NCBI GenBank assembly: GCA_037074615.1
Contig: CM073537.1
Span: forward strand, 19,053,989 to 19,117,988
Length of the DNA stretch: 64,000 nt
DNA from: Leucaena leucocephala
Lineage: Eukaryota; Streptophyta; Magnoliopsida; Fabales; Fabaceae
Direction: 5' to 3'
Positions 46,826 through 55,957 of this stretch are shown piece by piece; position 1 is the first letter of the stretch; every line of letters starts with the position of its first letter. Made by a program: the position numbers and the translations under genes. The notes beneath the pieces are model-generated. The model was not told where the DNA came from. It made no database searches and worked only from the letters and a program-made list of their open reading frames with translations.

Positions 46826-48150
46826 AATGGGGAAGTAGTTGACATAACCGAAGGATGCAATCACATCAAAGTCGATGTAGAAATTCCATCAAACGCGCTC
46901 GAGAAAAGTCTGGGAGACAAATTAGAGAATCTTTCTCCTTTGTTCACTGAATGTAGCATTTTTAGACTTCCTGTTCATCTGCGAGAACGAGATGAGAAAG
47001 CCTTCACTCCTCGAGAAATTTCAATTGGTCCACTCTATCACAACAACGACAACCTCAAACACATGCAACAACGCAAATTAAGGTTACTTAAGGACTTTCT
47101 GTCACGAGCAAAGACGTGACTGCATACAACTCTTGAAGAAGAAAGAAGTGCATTTACGAAACTGTTATGCAGATCCCATTGAATTTGACAGTGGCAAGTT
47201 CATCGAGATCATCCTGGTAGATTCTGCTTTCATTCTTGAATTATTCTTCAGAAATATCTCAGATAACCCGTTGCAAGATCATTATGATCATATTTTTGGC
47301 GGCCCATGGAAGCTACGGTTCATTAAAACCGACATGCTTTTACTTGAGAATCAAGTTCCGTTCTTCGTCATCGAGGACATTCTTTCCTTCATTAAATCAG
47401 ACTTTCCCGTAAAGAACGACGCTCGGCGTTCAGCAATCATGCTAACCTACGAGCTCTTCAGAACGAAACTGGATTTACTGGATAGATTTAACTTCGATAT
47501 TGAGGAAAAAGTTGGCGATGAAGTGGAAATACAACATTTTGTTGATTCTGCCAGAACCTGTTTTGTCCCTCGAAAGCTTCCATGCAAGAACAAACTGAAG
47601 AGCGTGACCATGCCCAGAGCAACGAAGTTACATATAGCTGGAATGAAGTTCAAGGTGAAGAACGGTGGGAATCCTTTTGATATCAGATTCAAATATGGGG
47701 TGTTGGAGATCTCACACTTGAGAATTCAAGGTTCAACAGAGATTATTCACAAGAATTTGATAGCATACGAACATTGTCACTTGCACAATAATTATGTGAA
47801 TGATTATGTGTTTATTCTTGATCGTCTGATAGACAAACCAGGTGATGTGGAGTTGCCGATGAATTGTGGGATTATAGAGTCGACGTTATCAGGAACTCAA
47901 GAAGTGGCTTCTACGATCAACAGGCTTTGTCCAGGAATAACAATGGCGAGAAGAAGGTTCTACTTCTCAGAACTGTGTGAGAAGGTGAATGATTATTATA
48001 GGGTTTCTTGGCATAAATGAGGGTGACATTGAAATAGGACTATTTTAGAAATCCATGGGCCATTGTCTCTGAGATTGCAGCAATTTCACTTCTTTTACTC
48101 ACCTTCGTCCAGACTTTTTTTACGGTCATGTCCCGTTATTCTAACTGGTA
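46826..48150 (+). pseudogene. DUF247 copy 2, pseudogene with at least three lesions
   Basis: Closest to copy 1 at 43240 (long near-identical blocks such as GKFIEIILVDSAFILELFFR, KLRFIKTDMLLLENQVPFF, VNDYVFILDRLIDKPGDVE). Lesions: a missing G right after the start (ATGGGGAAGTAG, stop at codon 4); a net 8-base loss after CGAGCAAAG near 47114-47118, which shifts frame; and a missing G at about 48018 (CATAAATGAGGG for CATAAATGGAGGG), giving a stop before the C-terminal membrane helix, which is still readable in another frame to about 48140. A 295-codon open stretch (47133-48020) remains but lacks both ends. A recent tandem duplicate that has decayed. Confidence 0.88.
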
Positions 48151-48189
48151 TGTGTAAATAGACTTCTCTATGTCTGTGTGTGTACACAC

Positions 48190-48220
<31 letters not shown>

Positions 48221-49064
48221 AATGAGAGAGAGAGAGAGATTTTAATCATATAGAGCAGGTTGGATTTGCTGTGAGTATTGTCCTAGTTAGTTTGTTGGTT
48301 GTTGAAAATATTTAATGGAAGTTGGTGTTTTTTGGGAAGACATGTGCCTTAGTAAATCTCCATGGACCATGGGAGCCAATGGCTTTTTAGCATATTACTT
48401 CTATAATTAATATAAAATTTATTTAATTAATTTAATTATATTAAAAAAATTAGTTAAGTTATTTAATATGTTATATTTTTTTCTAAAATATTATAGTTAT
48501 CTTCTTAACTCCCTCTCTTATTCTCTTAATTATTATTGAGGGAGTATTAATAAGAGTAATTTAAAAAAATATTAATAAATATAAAAAATAAGTCTTATAT
48601 TTAGGATTAATATCAACACCTTAATTATATTCTATATTAAAAACAAAAAAGTATCATGTACGCTCCGCACCCCTGTAAGTAATCTATATAAATAAGAGAT
48701 TATAGGTTTGATCACATTTATTATTTGACCCTTTTAATTTAAAAAAAAATGTAAATCTCCACTCGAACTTAATATTGCATTATTTTTTAAGCATATCCCC
48801 CTGCCCACATCTAAAATGAATAACATCCATAAAAATGAACAACTTTTTTGAAAAAATTCTAAATGAGTCTCAAGCAAAAAAAAAAGTATCAATATGTCGT
48901 ATGAAATTGAGTTATTATTAATAAGTTTCTAGGCGATTTTGTGTAAGAAAAACATATTAGATAAATTATAAATTTTGTACCTTGACTCGCAAATACTAGA
49001 GAAAGATTTGTGAATTTTTTTTTACATTCTCTGTTTCTCAATTTTAAAATTTATTATCAATTAA
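48151..49064. other. Spacer between DUF247 copies 2 and 3
   Basis: Very AT-rich. Contains short (TC)n/(TA)n/(GA)n simple repeats at about 48187-48240. No coding supported. Confidence 0.4.
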
Positions 49065-49256
49065 TTTTTTTTTTAAAAAAAAATTCTCACCCGATTCACC
49101 GGAGCTTTGCCCCGATTACATCCGGATCTGACTAGCGTTGCGCACCTGACTATGGTGGGTGTATCTCCTAACGGAAATTTTCTGCATACGCAATACTCAA
49201 ACTCGAGACCTCATTTAAGCGATACAGAGCCGTTTACCACTCAGACCAATCCCTGT
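49065..49256 (-). mobile_element. tRNA-derived SINE, copy 2
   Basis: Same family as 45946-46112. The minus-strand head contains TTGGTCTGAGTGGTAAACGG (tRNA-Leu/Ser-like A box) and GGTCTCGAGTTTGAG (B box). Body includes CCGGATGTAATCGGGGCAAA in reverse. Poly(A) tail appears as a T run at 49065-49074. Confidence 0.65.
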
Positions 49257-49259
49257 TCG

Positions 49260-49441
49260 TTTTTTTTTTATTGTCCACCCGGTTCACCGGAATTTTACCC
49301 CGATTACATTCGGATCTGACTCGCGTCGCGCACCTGGCTATGGATGAGTCTCCGAACGGGAATTTTCTGCATACGTCAAAGCTCGAAATTGAGACCTCGT
49401 TTAAACGATACCGAACCGCTTACCACTCGGACCAACCCCGT
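49260..49441 (-). mobile_element. tRNA-derived SINE, copy 3, abutting copy 2
   Basis: Best preserved copy: on the minus strand it begins CGGGGTTGGTCCGAGTGGTA (A box region), followed by AAACGAGGTCTC, GAAAATTCCCGTTCGGAGAC, GCGCGACGCGAGTCAGATCC and AATCGGGGTAAAATTCCGG, and ends in A10 (T run 49260-49269). It abuts the head of copy 2 in the same orientation. Confidence 0.7.
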
Positions 49442-49639
49442 TTAAACTTGTATTATCAGTCTGCTCCCTCTAATGCCCCATTTATTGGGCTTCAGGCCCA
49501 CCTTTTTAATTTGGACCTGGCCCGCCTCATATTTTCCAAAAGAAAAAATGAAATATATTCCAGTTTCGAACTTCTGATGCTAAATTTTCAAAGCTGATGG
49601 CGTTATTAAAAAGCGTCTTTCAATAAACTTGTTAGCAGC

Positions 49640-49854
49640 CACCATTGACCAGGTTCTTGTTTGGCCTATGTCTGCAACTTGCAAATAAATTATATCATCG
49701 GCGTCTTCCCAGGAAAGAAAAACAGAGTTTATCATGAAAGATTCAACGAAGACCTCTATCCTCTTCAGAGATTATACAAAGTATATCGGAGAAGTCAAGT
49801 ACATCAGAAGAACAAGGAAGGCCATTCCATCATTTCTGCTTCACTCCAAATGTA
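49640..49854 (+). other. Probable 5' UTR exon of DUF247 copy 3
   Basis: Ends at CCAAAT|GTAAGCTCTTC, matching the donor arrangement upstream of copy 1; the acceptor TTCGTAG|TGATCAAATATACG is at about 49959. Inferred from splice signals and from similarity between paralogues. Confidence 0.45.
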
Positions 49855-50011
49855 AGCTCTTCTTCACCTTCAATTAATTTCCCTGTCTTTCGATTTTGCT
49901 TCTGATATGTGAAGGAATTCTATCAATTCATGATTTTGTTTGCCTAAATATGTTCGTAGTGATCAAATATACGAGTTGCTATCTGTATTTCAAAATTCAA
50001 ACACGAGAATA

Positions 50012-51349
50012 ATGGAGGAGTTTACTGACAGAGAAGAAGGATTCAACCAAATCAGTATCGATGAAAAGGTGTTATTAAATTCACTTGCAAAACGTTTGAA
50101 AGACAAATTGCAGAAGCTGTCTCCTTTGTCACCTGAATGCTGTATATATCGAGTTCCTGCAGAATTACGTGAAGGCAATGAAAAATCCTTCACTCCTCAA
50201 GTTATTTCTATCGGTCCTCTTCATCACAAGAATGAGAAGCTTAAAGATATGAAAGAACATAAGATGAGATTCTTGAATGATTTTCTCTCACGAGCTCAAG
50301 TAAGCGTAGATGACTGTGTTGAACTTTTGAAGAGCAAAGAAGTGAAGTTGCGAAATTGTTATGCAGATCCCATTGAGTTTGACAGTGATAAGTTCATTGA
50401 GATCATTCTCATAGATGCAGCTTTCATTGTTGAAGTATTCTTGAGAAATCATGTTAGTTCTGATAATAACAAGGTTCAGAATCAGGAGCAACATGATCAT
50501 TTTTTTGGCAGACCATGGAAGCTACGGTTCATTAAAAATGACATGCTTTTACTTGAGAATCAACTTCCATTCTTCATCATTGAGGACCTTCTTTCACTCA
50601 CTGGATCATCCATTCCCATCAAGAATGATGTTAGAAGTTCAACAATCAAGCTAACCTACGAGTTCTTCAAAACAAGAATGTATCTGAAGGATGCTGATAG
50701 ATTCAATGCAGTGGGAAAACTAGGAAAATCTGAAATACAACACTTTGTTGATTTTGCCAGAATTTGTCACTTGCCACAAGAGATGCCAAGAAAAAGTAAA
50801 CTGAAGTCTCTAACTATACCAACTGTAACACAGTTACAGCAAGCAGGAGTGAAGTTCAAGGTGAGGCAAAGTAGAGATCTTTTTGATATACAGTTCAAAG
50901 ATGGAATCTTGGAGATTCCACGCTTGAGAATAAATAATAACACAGAGAACTTTCTGAGGAATCTCATTGCATATGAACATTACCACTTGAAAGACAACTA
51001 TGTGAATGACTATGTTTTCATCCTCGATCGGCTTATCGACACACCTGATGATGTGGAATTGCTTACTCAGAATGGGCTTATTGAATCAAAGCTAGCAGGT
51101 AATGAAGAGGTGGCTTCTGTGATCAGCAAGCTGTCTCCAGGAATAACTCTGATCAGATTCAATTTCTACTTCTCAGATCTGTGTAAGGAGCTGAATGATT
51201 ACTATAGAGTGCCTTGGCATCAATGGAAGGCAACTTTAAAACAGGACTACTTCACAAATCCATGGGCCATTATCTCTGTAATTGCAGCAATTGTGCTTCT
51301 TATACTCACCATACTGCAAACTTATTATGCAGTGGCTTCTTACTATTAG
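50012..51349 (+). CDS. DUF247 (UPF0481) protein, copy 3, 445 aa
   Basis: Same family as 43240-44589, more diverged from copies 1 and 2 than they are from each other. Start at 50012 (MEEFTDREEGFNQISIDEKV), which aligns with the start of copy 1; upstream in-frame codons have no ATG. Landmarks: CCIYRVPAELREGNEKSFTP, VISIGPLHHKN, LRNCYADPIEFDSDKFIEII, GRPWKLRFIKNDMLLLENQL, PFFIIEDLL, TQLQQAGVKFKVR, LRNLIAYEHYHLKDNYVNDY, VFILDRLIDTPDDVE, and the C-terminal anchor FTNPWAIISVIAAIVLLILT. Single coding exon, intact. The conserved C-terminal membrane helix implies a membrane-tethered protein; molecular role unknown. Confidence 0.92.
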   Translation: MEEFTDREEGFNQISIDEKVLLNSLAKRLKDKLQKLSPLSPECCIYRVPAELREGNEKSFTPQVISIGPLHHKNEKLKDMKEHKMRFLNDFLSRAQVSVDDCVELLKSKEVKLRNCYADPIEFDSDKFIEIILIDAAFIVEVFLRNHVSSDNNKVQNQEQHDHFFGRPWKLRFIKNDMLLLENQLPFFIIEDLLSLTGSSIPIKNDVRSSTIKLTYEFFKTRMYLKDADRFNAVGKLGKSEIQHFVDFARICHLPQEMPRKSKLKSLTIPTVTQLQQAGVKFKVRQSRDLFDIQFKDGILEIPRLRINNNTENFLRNLIAYEHYHLKDNYVNDYVFILDRLIDTPDDVELLTQNGLIESKLAGNEEVASVISKLSPGITLIRFNFYFSDLCKELNDYYRVPWHQWKATLKQDYFTNPWAIISVIAAIVLLILTILQTYYAVASYY

Positions 51350-52200
51350 TTTGTGTGTTGAGTACTGGTTTTGGTTTAAAATTCTGCACAACAAATTTTT
51401 GCTTGGTGTGATTCATGTAACTGACCCAATCCAGTAAAATAAGGCTGGTTGTTGTTGTTTTTGAGTGTTTGAAATGTTACAAGTTTATGAAGATATGTAG
51501 CTAGATAAATTTATATTTGATTTCTATGCAAGATTAGCTTATTTGCCATGTATTGTACTGATCTGAGCTTTTGTGATTAATTATTAATGTTGAACAATTC
51601 ATTTCAAAAGAATAGATGGAGGGATGAGTTTGTGATTACAATTCAACTTGTTGCATGGATATAATAGTTGCTTTTAACAAAACAGAGGAGTTAAAGGCAT
51701 TATATTTATGACTGATAAAATGGGTTGAGAGGTGCAGAGCAGAAGAAAACTTTAATTATCTGGGAAAATTTGAAAAGATAAGTTGCATTCTTTATAATGG
51801 GGAATTAGGATGAATTCCTAAAAGGAGAATTAGTGACACTAAAATTCAATCATATTAAGTATGAGAAATGAATAGTGATATTTATTTGTTATAAACAAAA
51901 AATTTCTGTAGATTTTATTATATATTAATATTGTGGAATTGATATTATTTATAAATAAAAAAATATAAATTATAAATTATAAAATCATGCAGAGGGGTTT
52001 TTCTCTGAGATTTAGCACAACTTTTTTTTTAATTCTTTAATATTTTTCATATATATTTATATAAGATTTAAATATTAAAAAATGTATTAAGTTTTAAAAC
52101 ACTTTTAAATTATTATTTTTATCGCGTGCAAAATTTCTTCCAACTTGTTAATCAATTAATAATAACAATGATGACAATAACAATTGGAAGGAAAATATTA
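51350..52200. other. Spacer downstream of DUF247 copy 3
   Basis: Probable 3' UTR followed by AT-rich sequence; no coding supported. Confidence 0.4.
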
Positions 52201-52410
52201 TTCATGAACAACTTACTCGTCACCACATTCTCGTTGGTTCAGGACGCTTCCCTTTTACCAAGTGCGAAGCTCATAAACTGCAGTTTGAGCTCTGCTCATT
52301 TCTGCCATCATCCCATTCCTTCGTTTTCTTTCATCCGAATTGTAAGTCAAACTAAATCTCTCATTTCCCGTTTTCTGATGATATCATTAGAATCTTTCCC
52401 TCCTTGATGA

Positions 52411-52428
52411 CCCCCCCCCCCCACCCCC
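52411..52428. repeat. Poly-C tract
   Basis: C12 followed by A and C5 in the 5' intron region of the invertase pseudogene. On the minus strand this is a long G run that could form a quadruplex; it is also prone to sequencing length errors. Confidence 0.8.
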
Positions 52429-52583
52429 TTCCAGTGGCCCAGCATATAATTGCCAGATAACCATTTCTTCATTACTTCATTGATGAAGTCTTAATTTTCA
52501 TTTGTCCAGAACCATTTCTTCTTATGCGCTCTAGTAAGTTGATCATACATATTGATACTGGTAGCTGAGTTGGAATCTCTACT

Positions 52584-53299
52584 ATGAAGCTTTTTAGTAG
52601 AATCCTACCAAGATATAAAAGCTCATCAATTTTTGCGCTTTCTCCTACGGAGCTCAATAATTCAGTCAAGGACATCTTGTCCAAATTACATCCTAATTCA
52701 ATACATCATCATAGATACCATACTAGTAATGCTGAAATTGCGTGGCATACCCAAGTGATCAATACGAATTGGAGAAATTTTAACATTTCTAGTTCAAATT
52801 GGGGTCAATCTAGACCTTTGGGCAGGAGAATTTCATCGATACTGAACGTAGATTCCTATGTTAGAAATCATTCTACATCAGTTGATTCTCGTGTTAATGA
52901 GAAAAACTTTGAGAAAGTTCACATTCAAGGTGGATTAGATGTGAAGCCCTTTGTGAATGAAAGAATTGAGACTGATCAAAGTAAATTGGAACAAGTCTCT
53001 GCAGAAACAATTAATGGTTCACATGTCAATATCGATAATCTAAATGATTTAATAAGAATAAGGTTCAAAGGGAGGTGACTGAGATTGAAAAGGACGCTTG
53101 GAAGTTGCTTCGAGGTGCGGTTGTCATATACTGTGGGAATCCAATTGGGACCGTTGCAGCTAATGACCCTGCTAACAAACAGCCACTAAATTATGATCAA
53201 GTTTTTATCCCTGATTTTGTTCCATCAGCGCTTGCCTTTCTGCTCAATGGCGAAGGGGAGATTGTCAGGAATTTTTTACTTCACACGTTACAGTTGCAG
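52584..53299 (+). pseudogene. Alkaline/neutral invertase pseudogene (first coding exon only)
   Basis: Begins ATGAAGCTTTTTAGTAGAAT and encodes an organelle-targeting-type N-terminus (NSVKDILSKL, HHHRYHTSN), then the GH100 start. Near 53055-53070 the frame breaks: one frame runs to a stop at 53076-53078, while the family sequence (EVTEIEKDAWKLLRGAVV, GTVAANDPANKQPLNYDQVF, DFVPSALAFLLNGEGEIV, FLLHTLQLQ) continues in another, ending at a donor at about 53299. Key-region changes: VFIPDF for the usual VFIRDF and VVIYCGNP for VVDYCGNP. The remaining exons, with most of the catalytic barrel (SWEKT... onward), are not found before 54974. A 5' UTR exon (about 52205-52341, donor AATT|GTAAGT) survives. 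Sucrose-cleaving activity is not possible from this copy. Confidence 0.85.
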
Positions 53300-53515
53300 G
53301 TATTTTGTTTTCCTAATAGCTTCATCGGTTTGTACTTTTATATGATAGTTCTTCTGTTGAATGCAAAAGTATTTCTAAGCATTATGGTTTTAGTAAGGAA
53401 ACATCTTCTGGTAAGAATCGTTACTTTTATAGTTTTCCCACTGTTAGGATTGTGCAGCTTAGCGTTCTTGCCAGTTGCCGAATTTTTAGGCAGTCTGTTG
53501 CTTAATGAATGTTAG

Positions 53516-54479
53516 GTGCTTATTTCGGCACTTTCATAGAGGATGAGCCAAAAGTGGTGCCTTTGGTGTCTTATTAACGTTCCTTATTTTCTCATTTTAG
53601 ATTGTCATGAGTAAAATCTCATGGTCTTGACTGTTAATATATTTCTTACTAAATGCCTGACAACCATCATTTCATTAAATAAAAAGTTCAATTTTTATGT
53701 TTGCAATGTTTTTCTGCTACATTCTTTGGCGAAATTTCATTGTTTAAAGTGCAGTTAGTTAATAAGTGATGGATGAATGAGACTGAGGGATAGTTATTAG
53801 AGATTGTGTCAATAATGATTGCCGATTATTCTTTTATTAAATGTCAGCAAATGGCTCTTGACGTCCTCACCTTATTCTTTTATTAAATGTCAGTCTTGTA
53901 TCTGCATGCTTAGCAAAGCTGCTAGAAGGAAGTGTTCACGTTTTGCTGCAAGATCATAAATTCATGTTTAAAAGAGAAGCATCTCAAAGCTTCAACCTTC
54001 TTCTTTCAGTCTGTCTAGTGGTTCAGTGGCGTATATGGGCACGCGATGAAATCAGTCTTCAGATAAAGGTGATCTCATTCAATAGCAGAATTGATTCCGA
54101 AGAAACTCCATTTTATATAATCAAAAACATTGTATCAAAAAAAAAAAAAACATTGTTTTCCAATTTAAGCTGAGCTGCTATGCCGTTTAGTGACAACAGC
54201 TCATTGTATAAATTTTTTTGTACAGTCAGAAAAGCTTAAAAAGGTTTGATCGGTAAAAAAAAAATAAACTTAGTCAATTGTTAAAAGCCGTATAAATGAG
54301 GTGATTTTTACTTAAACTTAGATATGACATGTCTGCATGTTATTTTATAATTGACCTTGCAGTTCTAGGATAGCCAGAAATTGCATGGTATTTCAAGTTT
54401 GTTTGCATTCCGGTATGTTTCTTCAGTGGGCTGGATATAAACAGTAACCCCGCTAGGTCTTCCAAGTTTGTTCAGTAAT
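53516..54479. other. Spacer replacing the rest of the invertase gene
   Basis: AT-rich sequence where further invertase exons would be expected; none recognised on either strand. Contains short A runs. No other element could be bounded here. Confidence 0.4.
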
Positions 54480-54493
54480 AGCTCTTTGTTTTC

Positions 54494-54698
54494 GCCAATG
54501 AGAGTTGGCATAGATGGTAAGGAACATGCTCGTATCTCACAAGAACGCGAGTTCGATTCCCGCAGACATTGTGAAGACTCCTTTAGTAAGCGATCTCTTA
54601 AGTCCCCTGTAAGCGATCTCTGAATCTTGAGACTATGCCATGGCCTTTGTAGGGAACCGATTCTAAACCTACCTAAACTTTTTTTTACTTAAAAAAAC
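54494..54698 (+). mobile_element. tRNA-derived SINE with 14-bp target duplication
   Basis: Bounded by AGCTCTTTGTTTTC at 54480-54493 and again at 54699-54712. The head has an A-box-like GTTGGCATAGATGGTAAGG and a B box GAGTTCGATTCCC at about 54549-54561, the tRNA promoter pair. The 205-bp body includes a duplicated word AAGCGATCTCT and ends in T- and A-rich sequence. A different family from the 49-kb SINEs: only the promoter boxes are alike. The perfect duplication indicates a fairly young insertion. Confidence 0.8.
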
Positions 54699-54974
54699 AG
54701 CTCTTTGTTTTCTTTCACTGTCTGTGATTGTCCTATTGGCCTTGTAAATCCTGGAAGAAACTACAAAAATTGAAACTAAACAAATTCTCATTGATGAGTG
54801 AACTGCAAAAGTGCTAACTTCAGTTGGTACAATTGTAAAAGGCCAGAAACATCAACTCCCCTCCCACTGGGCTCAATTTTTTTAACCTTTTCTAGGGCTG
54901 ACTTGCTCTCAAAACACTTTCAGGAAGCAAGTTTCACATTGATTGTGGTGGTGGGCTAGAAGGATAGCCTATTA

Positions 54975-55957
54975 TTACTGGTCTACTTGTGTGCACATCC
55001 TCCTGAAATGGTGAATTCTGTGATCACCAAGCCTGAGAGAGTAAGCAGCTTGCTTGTATTCAGCCCAGGTGAATGGTCTGTAAAGCGATGGCCTCTGGCT
55101 GGTAACCATCTCTGGGAGAGCAGCCATGCAGGCATTTAGAGGTGGGCCCCCAAAAAATGCCATTGACATTCTGGACTTGTGTGAGTTTGTCATTGCCCTA
55201 TGCCTCACACTTACAAATCTTCCATTTGTCATCACCTTCACATGAACAAAACCACACACACATCAGTTCCATTAATAATAATGGTCCATCTCAGAAAAAG
55301 GCTATATTGTCACTCACACAATGCTTTCTTGAGCAAACTATACACTGTTTAATCAAACTTCAAATCTTCATGTGCTTAAGTAAAACACTATTATATTCAG
55401 TTTGGTGATATGCATCTGGAATCTGAACTGGTGTGTGGGCCTAAACAGTAAAGTTGAACTGAGAAGGCAGCAATCTGGTATCATTTCACTTGTTTTACTG
55501 CCAACTATTCTTGCTTTATTTGGCCTTAGGATGGGACCCATAGTTACATAACAAGGAAAAAACCTAGGACAGTTTTAGATGGAGATGATGGGTGGTAGAT
55601 ATTGAGAGGGTAGAAATAGATACCTGAAGAGCATCACCAACATTCACAAAGAAGGCAGAGGGGTCAGGGGAGACAGGGAACCAGAGGCCATTGGGGAGGG
55701 AGATCTGGAGGCCAGGAACATCGTTGGATCTGAGAAGGCTCAAGATCTGAGGGTCAGAATGCTCGCCGAAGGCAACATTGATGTCCTTGAGGAGCAGAGG
55801 AGGGTAGTGATTGAGCCTGAGGAGAGAGTCACTGTCATGGTGTCTGAGGAAGTTGCTGAAAGCCAGAGTATCAGGGACCCCCAAACCCTCTGCCATTAGC
55901 TCCAATATTTCACATGCCAGCTCCCTCACTGCCCCTACGTATTCACCCACACTACTC
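54975..55957 (-). CDS. Gibberellin 2-oxidase, exons 2 and 3 only (5' part absent here)
   Basis: 2-oxoglutarate/Fe(II) dioxygenase that inactivates gibberellins by 2-beta-hydroxylation. Exons: 55957-55624 and 55235-54975, joined in phase at DALQ|VMTNGRF. Visible: EYVGAVRELACEILELMAEG, INVAFGEHSDPQILSLLRSN (Fe ligands His and Asp), LPNGLWFPVSPDPSAFFVNV, the third ligand in SVRHRAMTN, and the 2OG-binding Arg-x-Ser in KSRMSMAFFGGP. In-frame stops lie just 5' of 55957, and the acceptor CAG|GAGTAG is the only fitting start, so exon 1 (usually ~130 residues with the N-terminal core) must be elsewhere. It is not seen between 56 and 57.9 kb; beyond that a Copia element begins. Either the gene is truncated or a retrotransposon sits in intron 1 with exon 1 past the window. 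Confidence 0.8.

Noticed and set aside
49065..49441. Short open frames reading across the SINE pair
   Set aside because: They are chance frames; the same DNA repeats at 46 kb with different frames and stops.
49940..50011. N-terminal extension of DUF247 copy 3 beginning at a TTG codon
   Set aside because: No ATG in the extension; it is 5' UTR next to a splice acceptor, and the ATG at 50012 aligns with the start of copy 1.
54494..54570. A genuine tRNA gene
   Set aside because: A and B boxes are present but no cloverleaf or anticodon arm could be drawn, and the flanking 14-bp duplication shows a SINE.
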